A stretch of DNA of 45,166 nucleotides, from positions 1-45,166 of the forward strand of contig NZ_JAOTSB010000022.1 in NCBI RefSeq assembly GCF_030247605.1. Direction: 5' to 3'. Of the stretch, positions 26,559 to 34,005 are shown piece by piece. The notes beneath the pieces were generated by a model. That model ran no database searches, was not told where the DNA came from, and saw only the letters and a list, made by a program, of their open reading frames with translations. Both the position numbers and the translations under genes were made by a program. This DNA is from Acidaminobacter sp. (GTDB taxonomy: Bacteria; Bacillota; Clostridia; Peptostreptococcales; Acidaminobacteraceae). How positions within the stretch are numbered: position 1 is the first letter of the stretch; every line of letters begins with the position of its first letter.

Positions 26559-27131
26559 ATGTCCCGTTGTCCTTGGTGCTTGTCTGACCCCGTTTATATT
26601 GATTACCACGATCATGAATGGGGCGTTCCGGTTTATGAGGATCGAATACATTTTGAATTTCTGGTGCTGGAATCCGCGCAGGCTGGCCTCAGCTGGCTGA
26701 CCATTCTGAGAAAGCGCGACCACTACAGACGTCTCTATGAAGGGTTTGATCCAGTTAAAGTGGCGGCTTACGGGCCTGCTGAGGTTGAGCTGATGATGCA
26801 GGACCCCGGTATAGTCCGGAATCGCAAAAAGATAGAAGCGTCCATTATGAACGCTAAGATTTTTCTGGAAATCCAGCATGAGTTCGGCAGCTTTTCGAAC
26901 TACCTGTGGCGTTATGTGGAAGGGAAGCCTCTGATTCATTATCCCAAGACCCTGGAAGAGGTGCCTTGTGAGAATGAAGTTTCTGATGCCATCAGCCGGG
27001 ATCTCAAGTCCAGGGGGATGAAATTCGTGGGCACCAAAATTATCTACGCCCACCTCCAGGCGACAGGGATCATCAATGACCATTTGGTGTCCTGTGCCCG
27101 TCATGACATTGTTCAAAGGTTGTCCAAATGA
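26559..27131 (+). CDS. tag: DNA-3-methyladenine glycosylase I
   Basis: This 190-residue base-excision repair enzyme removes 3-methyladenine. The start at 26559 gives MSRCPWC...YHDHEWGVP, which places the zinc ligands at C4 and H17 as in the E. coli enzyme. The C-terminal NDHLVSCARH supplies the other His and Cys. GGAGG lies 8 bases upstream. Its stop overlaps the thpR start by 4 bases, so tag, thpR and the following export gene form one operon. Confidence 0.95.
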   Translation: MSRCPWCLSDPVYIDYHDHEWGVPVYEDRIHFEFLVLESAQAGLSWLTILRKRDHYRRLYEGFDPVKVAAYGPAEVELMMQDPGIVRNRKKIEASIMNAKIFLEIQHEFGSFSNYLWRYVEGKPLIHYPKTLEEVPCENEVSDAISRDLKSRGMKFVGTKIIYAHLQATGIINDHLVSCARHDIVQRLSK

Positions 27132-27811
27132 GAGAGCAAGAGGGCAAGATTATCAAGGGTAAGGCGGTGGGTTCGCCTGCTGCAGACTCTGAGACGGATG
27201 GCGCCGGAGGGATCAGGCAGGGGAAAGAAAAACCCGGCAAGATCAGGCTCTTTATTGGTCTTGAATTGCCTCCGGCAGCAAAAGCCCGCATCCACAAAGC
27301 TGCCGGGCCGGTGCTGTCGCGGATTCAAAAGGGCAAATTGACAGAGGCGGACAATTATCACCTGACTGTATTTTTTATTGGAGAAGTAACCGAGGAAGCG
27401 GTGGCCGCCTGGAAAGCGTGCGTGGCTGAGGCTGCTGCAGTCAGCGAAGCCTTCGACCTGATCCTTTGTCATACAGGGTTTTTCTCCAGGAAGAACCGCA
27501 AAATTCTTTGGTTTGGCTCTGAGGCTTCAGAACGCCTTGAGACTTTATACAAACATGTCATGTCTGCAGCAGATGACACCTTGTCATCTCAGGGAAAACC
27601 CGGTGCTTCAACGCAGCCTGGCGCCAACAGGCCCTTCAGACCCCATGTCACCCTGGGTCGTGAAATAGTCGCAGAGGATGACGCGGCAGTGATCCAAACA
27701 GAGAGGATCAAGGTTCGCGTTGAGACTCTGACGCTGTTTGAAAGTAAGAGAATTTCCGGCCGCCTGGCTTATGTACCCATTGCCAGAGGCAGGCTTAGGG
27801 AGCGCCTATGA
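27128..27811 (+). CDS. thpR: RNA 2',3'-cyclic phosphodiesterase (2H family)
   Basis: This 227-residue protein of the LigT/ThpR family has the two HxTx catalytic motifs, YHLTVFFIG and HVTLGR, preceded by RLFIGLELP. It hydrolyses cyclic phosphate ends of RNA in vitro; the cellular substrate is uncertain. About 38 low-complexity residues precede the domain. The start overlaps the tag stop and the end overlaps the next gene, both by 4 bases. An insert near residue 155 (QGKPGASTQPGANRP) is unconserved. Confidence 0.9.
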   Translation: MREQEGKIIKGKAVGSPAADSETDGAGGIRQGKEKPGKIRLFIGLELPPAAKARIHKAAGPVLSRIQKGKLTEADNYHLTVFFIGEVTEEAVAAWKACVAEAAAVSEAFDLILCHTGFFSRKNRKILWFGSEASERLETLYKHVMSAADDTLSSQGKPGASTQPGANRPFRPHVTLGREIVAEDDAAVIQTERIKVRVETLTLFESKRISGRLAYVPIARGRLRERL

Positions 27812-28269
27812 GTTTTTTAGAGCAGATTCCAAATGAACTCTATATTATTGCCATGTCCATGATGCCCGTCGTAGAGCTCAGAGGCGCGATTCCCCTTGGG
27901 GTATCCCTGGGCTTTTCGACGCTTCACAGCACCATCCTCGCGATCATTGGGAATTCAGTGATCGTGCCGGTCCTGCTGCTCATCATTGAGCCTTTGTTCG
28001 CGCACATGAAGCGTCTGGAACAGCTCAGGGGCTTTGTAGAACGCCTGGAAGTCCGGGCGGCGTCAAAGGTACAGAATTACAGGAAGTACAGACTCCTGGG
28101 GCTTTTTATTCTGGTGGCAATTCCTGTGCCCACCACTGGGGTATACACCGGCTGCATAGCGGCGGTAATCCTGAGGATTCGTCCCCGCAACGCGTCTATG
28201 GCCATCATAGCCGGTGTTGTTGCTGCTGGCATTATTGTCTTTATGGTAACGGAGCACATCCTTTTTTGA
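27808..28269 (+). CDS. Small multidrug-export family membrane protein (COG2426-like)
   Basis: This 153-residue protein has about four membrane helices and the family signature MMPVVELRGAIPLGVSLGF, followed by GNSVIVPVLLL and VAIPVPTTGVYTGCIAA. The family name comes from a proposed small exporter role that is weakly supported. ATG 27808 overlaps the thpR stop by 4 bases. A strong terminator follows. Confidence 0.82.
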   Translation: MSFLEQIPNELYIIAMSMMPVVELRGAIPLGVSLGFSTLHSTILAIIGNSVIVPVLLLIIEPLFAHMKRLEQLRGFVERLEVRAASKVQNYRKYRLLGLFILVAIPVPTTGVYTGCIAAVILRIRPRNASMAIIAGVVAAGIIVFMVTEHILF

Positions 28270-28280
28270 TAGTTATACAA

Positions 28281-28321
28281 AAAGAAACGGGAACATGACG
28301 TCGCCATGTTCCCGTTTCTTT
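28281..28321 (+). terminator. Intrinsic terminator of the tag operon
   Basis: AAAGAAACGGGAACATG (28281-28297) pairs perfectly with 28305-28321 (17 bp). The descending arm is T-rich. Confidence 0.85.
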
Positions 28322-28324
28322 AAC

Positions 28325-28354
28325 AAAAAAAGAAGAAAGGGCGTAAGCCCTTTC
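28325..28354 (-). terminator. Intrinsic terminator of the cold-shock gene
   Basis: On the minus strand, GAAAGGGC TTAC GCCCTTTC is followed by TTC and a run of seven T. It lies about 105 bases after the stop, giving a 3' UTR. Confidence 0.85.
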
Positions 28355-28460
28355 CTCGTGATCTTAATTTACTTTTTGAATCAAGGTGCTATTCCAAGTA
28401 GAACAAGGAACAGACTTTTGTCTCAAAGTTTGAATAAGACGAAGTGTGGTTCTTCGGAAA

Positions 28461-28661
28461 TTAGAGTCTGCTGACGTTAGCAGCTTGAGGACCCTTTTGA
28501 CCTTGAACGATCTCGAACTCAACTGCTTGGCCTTCTTCAAGAGTCTTGAAGCCTTCGCCTTGGATCGCAGTGTAGTGAACGAAAACGTCATTGCCGCCTT
28601 CAACAGTGATGAAGCCGAAGCCTTTTTCCGAGTTAAACCATTTTACTGTTCCTTTTTCCAT
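28461..28661 (-). CDS. cspA: Cold-shock protein
   Basis: This 66-residue single OB-fold RNA chaperone begins [18 protein letters not shown] and contains [10 protein letters not shown], the two RNA-binding motifs RNP1 and RNP2. It melts RNA secondary structure and affects translation and stability. GGAGG lies 8 bases before ATG 28661. A near-ideal promoter lies 38-66 bases upstream, consistent with high expression. Confidence 0.97.
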   Translation of the reverse strand: MEKGTVKWFNSEKGFGFITVEGGNDVFVHYTAIQGEGFKTLEEGQAVEFEIVQGQKGPQAANVSRL

Positions 28662-28698
28662 TTCAAATTCCTCCAATGAATTAAAATTTACAAGTATG

Positions 28699-28727
28699 AT
28701 TCTATCAGTGCGAGTTAGAAATGTCAA
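28699..28727 (-). promoter_or_regulatory. Promoter of the cold-shock gene
   Basis: On the minus strand, TTGACA (28727-28722), a 17-base spacer and TAGAAT (28704-28699). Confidence 0.85.
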
Positions 28728-28951
28728 TGCAGAATTCGAAAATATTGGAAAATTCATTTCACATTTTATCTTGGCTCAGAAAGTGATAATATAAATAATA
28801 TAGGAACTAGAAGACGTAATGGCCATCGGAATGTTCTTAAACCAAAGACCGACCGCTGGTAAAATTGGAAATCCTAAACATGCATGATCAACAGATCAGC
28901 AAACTGACAAAAGGGGGGTCGTGATGCATCCGAATCCGGATACATCGCATC

Positions 28952-29494
28952 ATGATGGACAGAGCGCTGAGAGGCGAAACGACTTATTTAATTCCTTTGA
29001 CGGCGGAGGATCTGGAGGACCAACTGACAGATCCGGGACGGACAGCCAGTCGGTATGATCTGAAAGGCGCGCTGGAGGCGCCGGATGAGCATATGTCTAA
29101 AATACTGGAAATCAAGCTGATGAAGATGAATGAGGCCCCGGAGCTCGCCATTTTCTCAACTTATTTTTTGATCGCAGCGCTGGAGGATCATGAAATTTTG
29201 GGCACTATAGGGTACAAAGGCGCACCGGATGAGGATGGCACCATAGAGGTTGGCTATGGCATCCGCCGAAAATTCAGGGAAAAAGGCTACATGACGGACG
29301 CTCTGAAGGTATTCACAGCCTTTGGACTCACCTTGCCGGGGGCGAAAAAAATTATAGCCTGTACAAATAAAGACAACGCCGCGTCCATCCGTGTTCTGGA
29401 AAAGTCAGGCTACAAGCGAATTTACACGGCTCCGGACCTTTACGTCTGGCGTTGTCCCGCGGAGGAACAAGATGATGAACTCCAGGCAACATGA
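28952..29494 (+). CDS. GNAT-family acetyltransferase
   Basis: This 180-residue protein has a GNAT fold with YLIPLTAEDLEDQL, ILGTIGYKG, IEVGYGIRRKFREKGYMTDAL (acetyl-CoA loop) and CTNKDNAASIRVLEKSGYKRI. The substrate is unknown. The only in-frame starts are ATG 28952 and 28955, and neither has a ribosome site. A strong AAAGGGGGG site (28909-28917) instead faces GTG 28921/ATG 28924 in another frame, which opens a 44-residue reading frame across the start. Translation coupling or an indel in the leader could explain this. Confidence 0.85.
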   Translation: MMDRALRGETTYLIPLTAEDLEDQLTDPGRTASRYDLKGALEAPDEHMSKILEIKLMKMNEAPELAIFSTYFLIAALEDHEILGTIGYKGAPDEDGTIEVGYGIRRKFREKGYMTDALKVFTAFGLTLPGAKKIIACTNKDNAASIRVLEKSGYKRIYTAPDLYVWRCPAEEQDDELQAT

Positions 29495-29882
29495 CCCCGG
29501 AAAAAGCCTGATAATCGTCTGCAAGGCCTGTACGGCAAAGTGCAGGATGGTCTTCGAGCCGGAGAGCGGCAATCTGAAAGGCAGCAAATGCCCCAGAGGC
29601 GAAGCCTTCGCGAAGGCCTACCATCCGGACGCCGTCAAGATCAGGACCTATCTGGTCCCGGTGGAGAACGGGCACATGAAGCGTATGGCGCTGCGAACGG
29701 AGGTGCCCATCGGCGAAAGTCTTTCGGAAATCATTGAAGCCGCGCTGAAGCCTGCAGCCGTAAAGGCGCCCGTGGAAGCCGGCGCCACTGTATTCAGGAA
29801 CGTTGGCGGCAGCGGCGTGGACCTTATAGCGACGAGAAAGATGCCTGCCAGATCCAGCGTCAAAACACCTGGGTCAGATTAA
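29472..29882 (+). CDS. DUF1667 cysteine-cluster protein
   Basis: This 136-residue protein has an N-terminal cysteine cluster (CKACTAKC, then SKCPRGEAFAKAY) followed by VKIRTYLVPVENGHMKRMALRTEVPI and a C-terminal VGGSGVDLIATRKM. The pattern matches DUF1667, a probable iron-sulfur protein normally encoded with FAD-dependent glycerol-3-phosphate dehydrogenase-like genes. Those partners are missing here. GGAGG lies 6 bases before ATG 29472, and the gene overlaps the acetyltransferase gene by 23 bases. The tail after residue 95 is longer and more basic than usual. Confidence 0.78.
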   Translation: MMNSRQHDPGKSLIIVCKACTAKCRMVFEPESGNLKGSKCPRGEAFAKAYHPDAVKIRTYLVPVENGHMKRMALRTEVPIGESLSEIIEAALKPAAVKAPVEAGATVFRNVGGSGVDLIATRKMPARSSVKTPGSD

Positions 29883-30012
29883 AAAAAAGCGGCGGATCCC
29901 ATTAAGCCGCCGGCTCGCCCACAACAAAATACCCGTGAATGCCAGGCCTGTCAAGCGAACAACATCGTTAGACGGGTCTTTGTTTTGGGTATCAAGTACG
30001 CGAGGTGAGCTT
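29883..30012 (+). promoter_or_regulatory. Structured leader before the B12-binding gene
   Basis: This 130-base leader has a short hairpin CGGCGG/CCGCCG (29890-29912) after an A run. A larger stem follows, with TACCCGT (about 29929) pairing with ACGGGT (29972-29977) and supported by AACAAAA/TTTGTTTT. I find no conserved B12 box and do not recognise a riboswitch class. Confidence 0.4.
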
Positions 30013-30642
30013 ATGACCCAATTTGAGACGTTTTACAGCCTGGTCGGTGCCGAGGATCTCGAAGGTGCGATCCAGGCCGCTGTCGACTACGCGGATGCCG
30101 AAGAAACCCTAACAGGCTTTCTTCGCGAAGGATTTGTCCAAAGCATGAGTTCCACCCAAGGATGGACAAGGGATGGCGGCGCGATCTGGAAGGAGCACAT
30201 ACGGAGTGAGATCTTGGATTTGGTTCTCGCCAATCTAAGGCTCAACATAGAGGCGTTCTATCAAAAAAACAAAAAAGGCGCCGCGCCAGTAATCGTCGCC
30301 TGTCCAGACGGCGAAACCCACACCCTTGGCGCCAAGGTTACCACGTCGCTGCTGCGGATCAAAGGGTTCAATGCGCGCTTTATAGGCGCAGACCTGCCGG
30401 CGGATCAGCTGATGTCTTTGGTTGACAGTGTCAAGCCGGCAGCCGTAGTGTTTAGCGTGACACATCATTATAACCTTTTGGCGCTAAAAGATACCATAAC
30501 CCAGCTCAAAGGCAAGTTTCCGCAGCTGTTGATCGCTGCAGGCGGCGCTTCCCTCAGGCACAATGCGGACGCCTTTCCTGAGGTCAGAGTGGTGACGAAT
30601 CATGACGCGCTGTTTGAAATGATAAGGGGTGAGCTCAGATGA
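30013..30642 (+). CDS. Free-standing cobalamin-binding sensor-like protein
   Basis: This 209-residue protein has an N-terminal helical cap (about residues 1-85, B12_binding_2-like) and a Rossmann B12-binding domain. The motif is ETHTLG (E101-H103-G106), the ExHxxG variant found in sensory domains such as CarH, with H103 as likely lower cobalt ligand. VFSVTHHYN and AAGGASL fill the expected Ser and Gly-Gly positions. There is no DNA-binding or catalytic domain. The start has GAGGTGAG upstream, and its end overlaps the permease gene by 4 bases. This suggests control of, or a partner role for, the transporter (inference). Confidence 0.85.
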   Translation: MTQFETFYSLVGAEDLEGAIQAAVDYADAEETLTGFLREGFVQSMSSTQGWTRDGGAIWKEHIRSEILDLVLANLRLNIEAFYQKNKKGAAPVIVACPDGETHTLGAKVTTSLLRIKGFNARFIGADLPADQLMSLVDSVKPAAVVFSVTHHYNLLALKDTITQLKGKFPQLLIAAGGASLRHNADAFPEVRVVTNHDALFEMIRGELR

Positions 30643-31820
30643 GGCTGGCTTCTTATTTCGCCATGAGATTTATCAAAAGATCCAAGGTGCAGTCCGCTTT
30701 GATTGTGGCCGGATTGACTATGGGCGTCGCGGTGCTGGTGATCACGACCTGGCTCGTCGAAGGGATGCGCGCTGCCATGGACGAGACCTATGCAGGGAAC
30801 ATTCCGCACCTTGTGGTGAGACAGTTGGGAGAAACGACGCAAGGCCTGGAGGATAGGGTGGGGCTTGAGGAGACCATCGGCAAAGCTCTGCCTGGGCTTG
30901 TGGCCATGACCCCGACGCTGGATCAGCAAGTGGTGCTGAGGCTGCCGCCGTCCGATCCGGCAGCTGGGGGGGACACGCCTCTGACGATGCGGGGGCTGAA
31001 GCTGGCTCGCGCTGGGGATCTGTACCCGCTGGGAAGCGCCATGATCAGCGGTCGAACCTTTAAAGAGGGCCGTGAAATTGTCGTGGGGACTTTGCTCGCC
31101 GAACGCCTGTCTCTGGAGGTTGGCGATGGGGTGGTGCTGGAGGACGATCATGGGAAAACGGCAACTTTTAATGTCGTTGGTATTTTTGACCTGAAGCTCG
31201 AAGAGGAAAATGCGTCAATGGCTTATGTGGATTTATCCGCGCTGCAGTTGGCGTTTGGACTGGAAGAGGCCGCGGCGCAAATTGAGCTGCAGCTGGAAGA
31301 CGCTTTCAAGGCAGGCGAAGCGTCACTTCAGCTGGCCTCTGTGCTTGACCGGCCGTTCCTCGAAATCAGAAGCTGGGAGACGACCCATGAGCAGCTGTTT
31401 GAAGCCGCAGCCCTGCAGCGCAGTGCCATAAGGCTGTTGATGATCGCGGTGACGCTGATCATTTTCGTGGGGACGGTGCTGATTCTGTCCTTGTCCGTGT
31501 ATCAGCGTGCTGTTCAGCTGGCGGTGTTTAAGTCCCTGGGACTTCGCAGCGGTCAGGGGGGAATGGTGTTTGCGCTCTATGCTTTTTACCTGTCGCTGTT
31601 TGGGGTCTTTGGAGGGATTGCAGCAGGGTCGGGGCTTATTCGACTTTATAAGACTCAGTCTGTTTTGGGGATCAGCGCCTATCAGCAGGCACCTGAGCTG
31701 AATCTGGTCAGTCTGGTCCTGTCCCTGGCGGTGTTGCCGCTGGCTTCGGCTGTGGCAGCGAGGGGCGTGGCCCAGTGGGTGATCAGCAAAGATCCTGCGG
31801 AGGTGATTCGGCATGGGTAA
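30639..31820 (+). CDS. MacB/FtsX-type ABC transporter permease
   Basis: This 393-residue permease has one N-terminal membrane helix (about 19-41, ALIVAGLTMGVAVLVITTWL), a large extracytoplasmic domain (about 45-265), and three C-terminal helices in an FtsX domain (LMIAVTLIIFVGTVLILSL onward). This is the architecture of LolCDE/MacB mechanotransmission complexes rather than a classical exporter. It overlaps its neighbours by 4 and 8 bases. An exact 12-mer repeat encodes ETIGKAL (30873-30884). Confidence 0.88.
   Translation: MRLASYFAMRFIKRSKVQSALIVAGLTMGVAVLVITTWLVEGMRAAMDETYAGNIPHLVVRQLGETTQGLEDRVGLEETIGKALPGLVAMTPTLDQQVVLRLPPSDPAAGGDTPLTMRGLKLARAGDLYPLGSAMISGRTFKEGREIVVGTLLAERLSLEVGDGVVLEDDHGKTATFNVVGIFDLKLEEENASMAYVDLSALQLAFGLEEAAAQIELQLEDAFKAGEASLQLASVLDRPFLEIRSWETTHEQLFEAAALQRSAIRLLMIAVTLIIFVGTVLILSLSVYQRAVQLAVFKSLGLRSGQGGMVFALYAFYLSLFGVFGGIAAGSGLIRLYKTQSVLGISAYQQAPELNLVSLVLSLAVLPLASAVAARGVAQWVISKDPAEVIRHG
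30873..30884 (+). repeat. ACCATCGGCAAA repeat, exact copy
   Basis: It lies in the extracytoplasmic part of the ABC permease gene and encodes TIGK. Confidence 0.85.
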
Positions 31821-32517
31821 TATTCAGCCATCGGCATTATCACTTTCCGGGGTTGTCAAATCCTTTGGCAAAAATAATGAGAAACGTGCGCTTTCAGGCA
31901 TAGACCTGGCTTTTGCCGATGGTGAGATCACTTCAATCACCGGCCCAAGCGGCGCTGGCAAGAGTACGCTGCTTCAGATCGCCGGTTTGATGCTGACACC
32001 GGATCAAGGGGAGGTCATGGTGCGGGAGCGGCGTGTTTCCGAGATGACAGGGGCGACACGTGGACGCTATTTAAGACAGGAACTGGGCTTCGTTTTTCAG
32101 CGCCCTGCCTTGATTCCAGAATTTACCGTGCTGGAGAATGTGTTGCTTACAGACCGTATATTGAACGGAAAAGTGGAAGCGTCAAATTTGCCTTATGCCA
32201 AGAAGCTGATCCTGGAAGCCGGTTTGTCCGGCTGTGAAGCGGAATTTCCATGGGCGCTGTCCGAGACCCAGCAGAAGACGGTGACGCTGGTGAGGGCACT
32301 GGTCAATATGCCGTCGATCCTTTTGATCGATGAGCCTGTGGCAGGGATGGATGAGCGTTCGGCTGAGGTCATGATCCGGCTGATTTGGCAGATCCATGAG
32401 AAATTCAGGACGACCTGCATTATGGTCAACAACGAGCGGGTCCTGGCAGAGAGGTCCGACCGGGTGATCGAGCTGCGGGAAGGACGCGTGTTTGCGGATT
32501 TTAGAAGAGGGTTGTAA
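31813..32517 (+). CDS. ABC transporter ATP-binding protein with altered signature and H-loop
   Basis: This 234-residue ATPase pairs with the upstream permease. Walker A (GPSGAGKST, 44-52), Q-loop (FVFQRPAL) and Walker B (ILLIDEP, about 169-175) are intact. The signature is LSETQ (149-153) instead of LSGGQ, and the H-loop histidine is replaced by Asn (MVNNE, N207). Both changes should weaken ATP hydrolysis, so it may turn over slowly or act as a regulated switch (inference). Residues FADGE contain an exact 12-mer repeat. It ends the B12-binding/ABC operon. Confidence 0.9.
   Translation: MGNIQPSALSLSGVVKSFGKNNEKRALSGIDLAFADGEITSITGPSGAGKSTLLQIAGLMLTPDQGEVMVRERRVSEMTGATRGRYLRQELGFVFQRPALIPEFTVLENVLLTDRILNGKVEASNLPYAKKLILEAGLSGCEAEFPWALSETQQKTVTLVRALVNMPSILLIDEPVAGMDERSAEVMIRLIWQIHEKFRTTCIMVNNERVLAERSDRVIELREGRVFADFRRGL
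31912..31923 (-). repeat. ACCATCGGCAAA repeat, exact copy
   Basis: It reads TTTGCCGATGGT within the ABC ATPase gene (FADG). Confidence 0.85.
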
Positions 32518-32531
32518 GGTTCGAAAGATGA

Positions 32532-32604
32532 GGGAAGACGGGGGAAGATGGGGAAACAGAAGTTGGATGAAAGGGTCCTGTTTCTGTTTCACCGTCTTCC
32601 CTTT
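32532..32604 (+). terminator. Terminator of the B12-binding/ABC operon
   Basis: GGGAAGACGG (32532-32541) pairs with CCGTCTTCCC (32592-32601). An inner GAAACAG/CTGTTTC stem and TTTAAT follow. Confidence 0.7.
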
Positions 32605-32676
32605 AATGCGCGAACGAGGTATAATAATTAAACATGCAATTTTTATAATGAGTTTTGAATGCTTTGGGAGGTTGAC

Positions 32677-33282
32677 ATGAAACCGACACTTTATCTGGAT
32701 TTTGACTCGACCATTGTCAATTCCGAACGCGCTTTTTGCGCGGTATATAATCAGCATTATCAGCACTTTGAAGATTTTGTGCCTGCTCACGAAGAGCATG
32801 CGGGGGACTGGGTGTTCCGGCATGCGTGCCCGCTGATTCATCAGCGCAGCGCGGATCCGGTTGCCGAAGTGCGGCGGATTTTTGGTCTGGAGGACTTTTT
32901 CAGCCATCTTGAGTTTTACGAGGGTGCCTTTCAAACCATACAGGCACTGAAGTCCGAGTACGAAATAGTCATTTGTACCTCTGCCTCCCCTGAGAACGGT
33001 TCGAAAAAGGTGATGTGGATTGAGCAGCACATGCCCTTTGTGGATGAGATCATCATTTTAGTCAACAAATCCAATAATGGGGTTGGCAAAGGCCGTGTTC
33101 ACATGCTGGAGCCTGGGGCGGTATTCGTGGATGACCATCCGGCCAATCTGCGGTCCACGGAGGCCCAACGAAAAATTTTGTTTAATTACAACGGCAGGAT
33201 TACGGATTACAACCGGGGCTGGGACGGCGAGGCGGTCAGCAGCTGGACGGAATTGTATGAGCGGCTGATGATGAAGGGGTAG
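32677..33282 (+). CDS. HAD-family phosphatase, 5'-nucleotidase-like
   Basis: This 201-residue HAD hydrolase has the nucleophile motif LYLDFDSTIVNS (D8, D10), motif II CTSAS, a Lys in SKKVMW, and the acidic motif VFVDDHPANL. The pattern resembles the 5'(3')-deoxyribonucleotidase/NT5C branch. The substrate is not certain. ATG 32677 has GGGAGG 6 bases upstream; the open frame continues upstream without a better start. It stands alone. Confidence 0.82.
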   Translation: MKPTLYLDFDSTIVNSERAFCAVYNQHYQHFEDFVPAHEEHAGDWVFRHACPLIHQRSADPVAEVRRIFGLEDFFSHLEFYEGAFQTIQALKSEYEIVICTSASPENGSKKVMWIEQHMPFVDEIIILVNKSNNGVGKGRVHMLEPGAVFVDDHPANLRSTEAQRKILFNYNGRITDYNRGWDGEAVSSWTELYERLMMKG

Positions 33283-33295
33283 GGGCATAGGCGTG

Positions 33296-33331
33296 AAAAA
33301 ACGCGCTCTCGCCGTGGTTTGGGAGAGCGCG
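33296..33331 (-). terminator. Terminator of the pterin dehydratase gene
   Basis: On the minus strand, CGCGCTCTC (33331-33323) pairs with GAGAGCGCG (33310-33302), followed by TTTTTT. Confidence 0.85.
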
Positions 33332-33398
33332 CTGGTAGGGCGCTTTGGGCTTTGGATTGTGACGCTGCATAGTGACAGTTTGGAAGTGGCCGGCAGCC

Positions 33399-33725
33399 TT
33401 ACAAAAGGTCGATTTTTGCTGCCAGAATGAAGTCGTTGTAGGACAGACCTTTGATCTTATGGGTCATCAACCGGACGACGACGCGTCCCCAACTCAGTTC
33501 AAGGTCGGGATGATGGCCTTCCTCTTCGGCTAATAAACCAATTCTGTTGACGAATTCCAGAGCGCTGACGAAATCCTTGAATTTAAAGCGGCGTTCCAGC
33601 TGCTTGTCCTCGAGTACTGTCCAGTCACTGTGAAGCTGTGGCTTCAGGCGCTGGATCTCATCCGCCTCAAGGGGCGGGGTGTCGATAGTGCAGGGAATAC
33701 ATTGCTTTGCCAGTAAGACTTCCAT
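33399..33725 (-). CDS. phhB: Pterin-4a-carbinolamine dehydratase
   Basis: This 108-residue protein has the family core FKFKDFVSALEFVNRIGLLA, the catalytic EEGHHPDLEL and the RLMTHKIKGLSYNDFILA ending. It dehydrates 4a-hydroxytetrahydropterin; in bacteria without aromatic hydroxylases, a role in molybdopterin or folate side reactions has been proposed. No phenylalanine hydroxylase is nearby. GGAGG lies before ATG 33725. Confidence 0.93.
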   Translation of the reverse strand: MEVLLAKQCIPCTIDTPPLEADEIQRLKPQLHSDWTVLEDKQLERRFKFKDFVSALEFVNRIGLLAEEEGHHPDLELSWGRVVVRLMTHKIKGLSYNDFILAAKIDLL

Positions 33726-33913
33726 GAGGAACCCTCCTCGAATGATTCATAGGTGATAGGTTTGTTTGACGTTCTATTTATACACCTTTGGACCAGAAAT
33801 TAAACAGGGAGCGCCCTGCGGCCGGTTGAGGGACTTTGGAAACTGGCAGGAAAAAGATTGGCGAATGAAGAAGGCTTGGATGAAAAGCTGATAAATTGTG
33901 TCCAAATTGTGTG

Positions 33914-33975
33914 AAGCTCTGGCACCATTTCAAGTTTGGTGACAGGCACCGGTTTTGTTTTTGTCCGCGTCACCC
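33914..33975. repeat. Degenerate copy of the palindrome element
   Basis: AAGCTCTGGCACCA (33914-33927) matches 14 of 14 bases at the left edge of the znu array. GGTGACAGGCACC (33938-33950) matches the array palindrome at 11 of 13. GTCCGCGTCACC then echoes the repeats after carB. It lies 30 bases before the RbsD-like gene. Confidence 0.75.
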
Positions 33976-34005
33976 AATTAAAATTTTAACAAGAGGAGAA
34001 TTTTC

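Noticed and set aside
29883..30012. Cobalamin riboswitch
   Set aside because: The gene binds B12, but the leader lacks the conserved B12 box and is too short for the usual fold.
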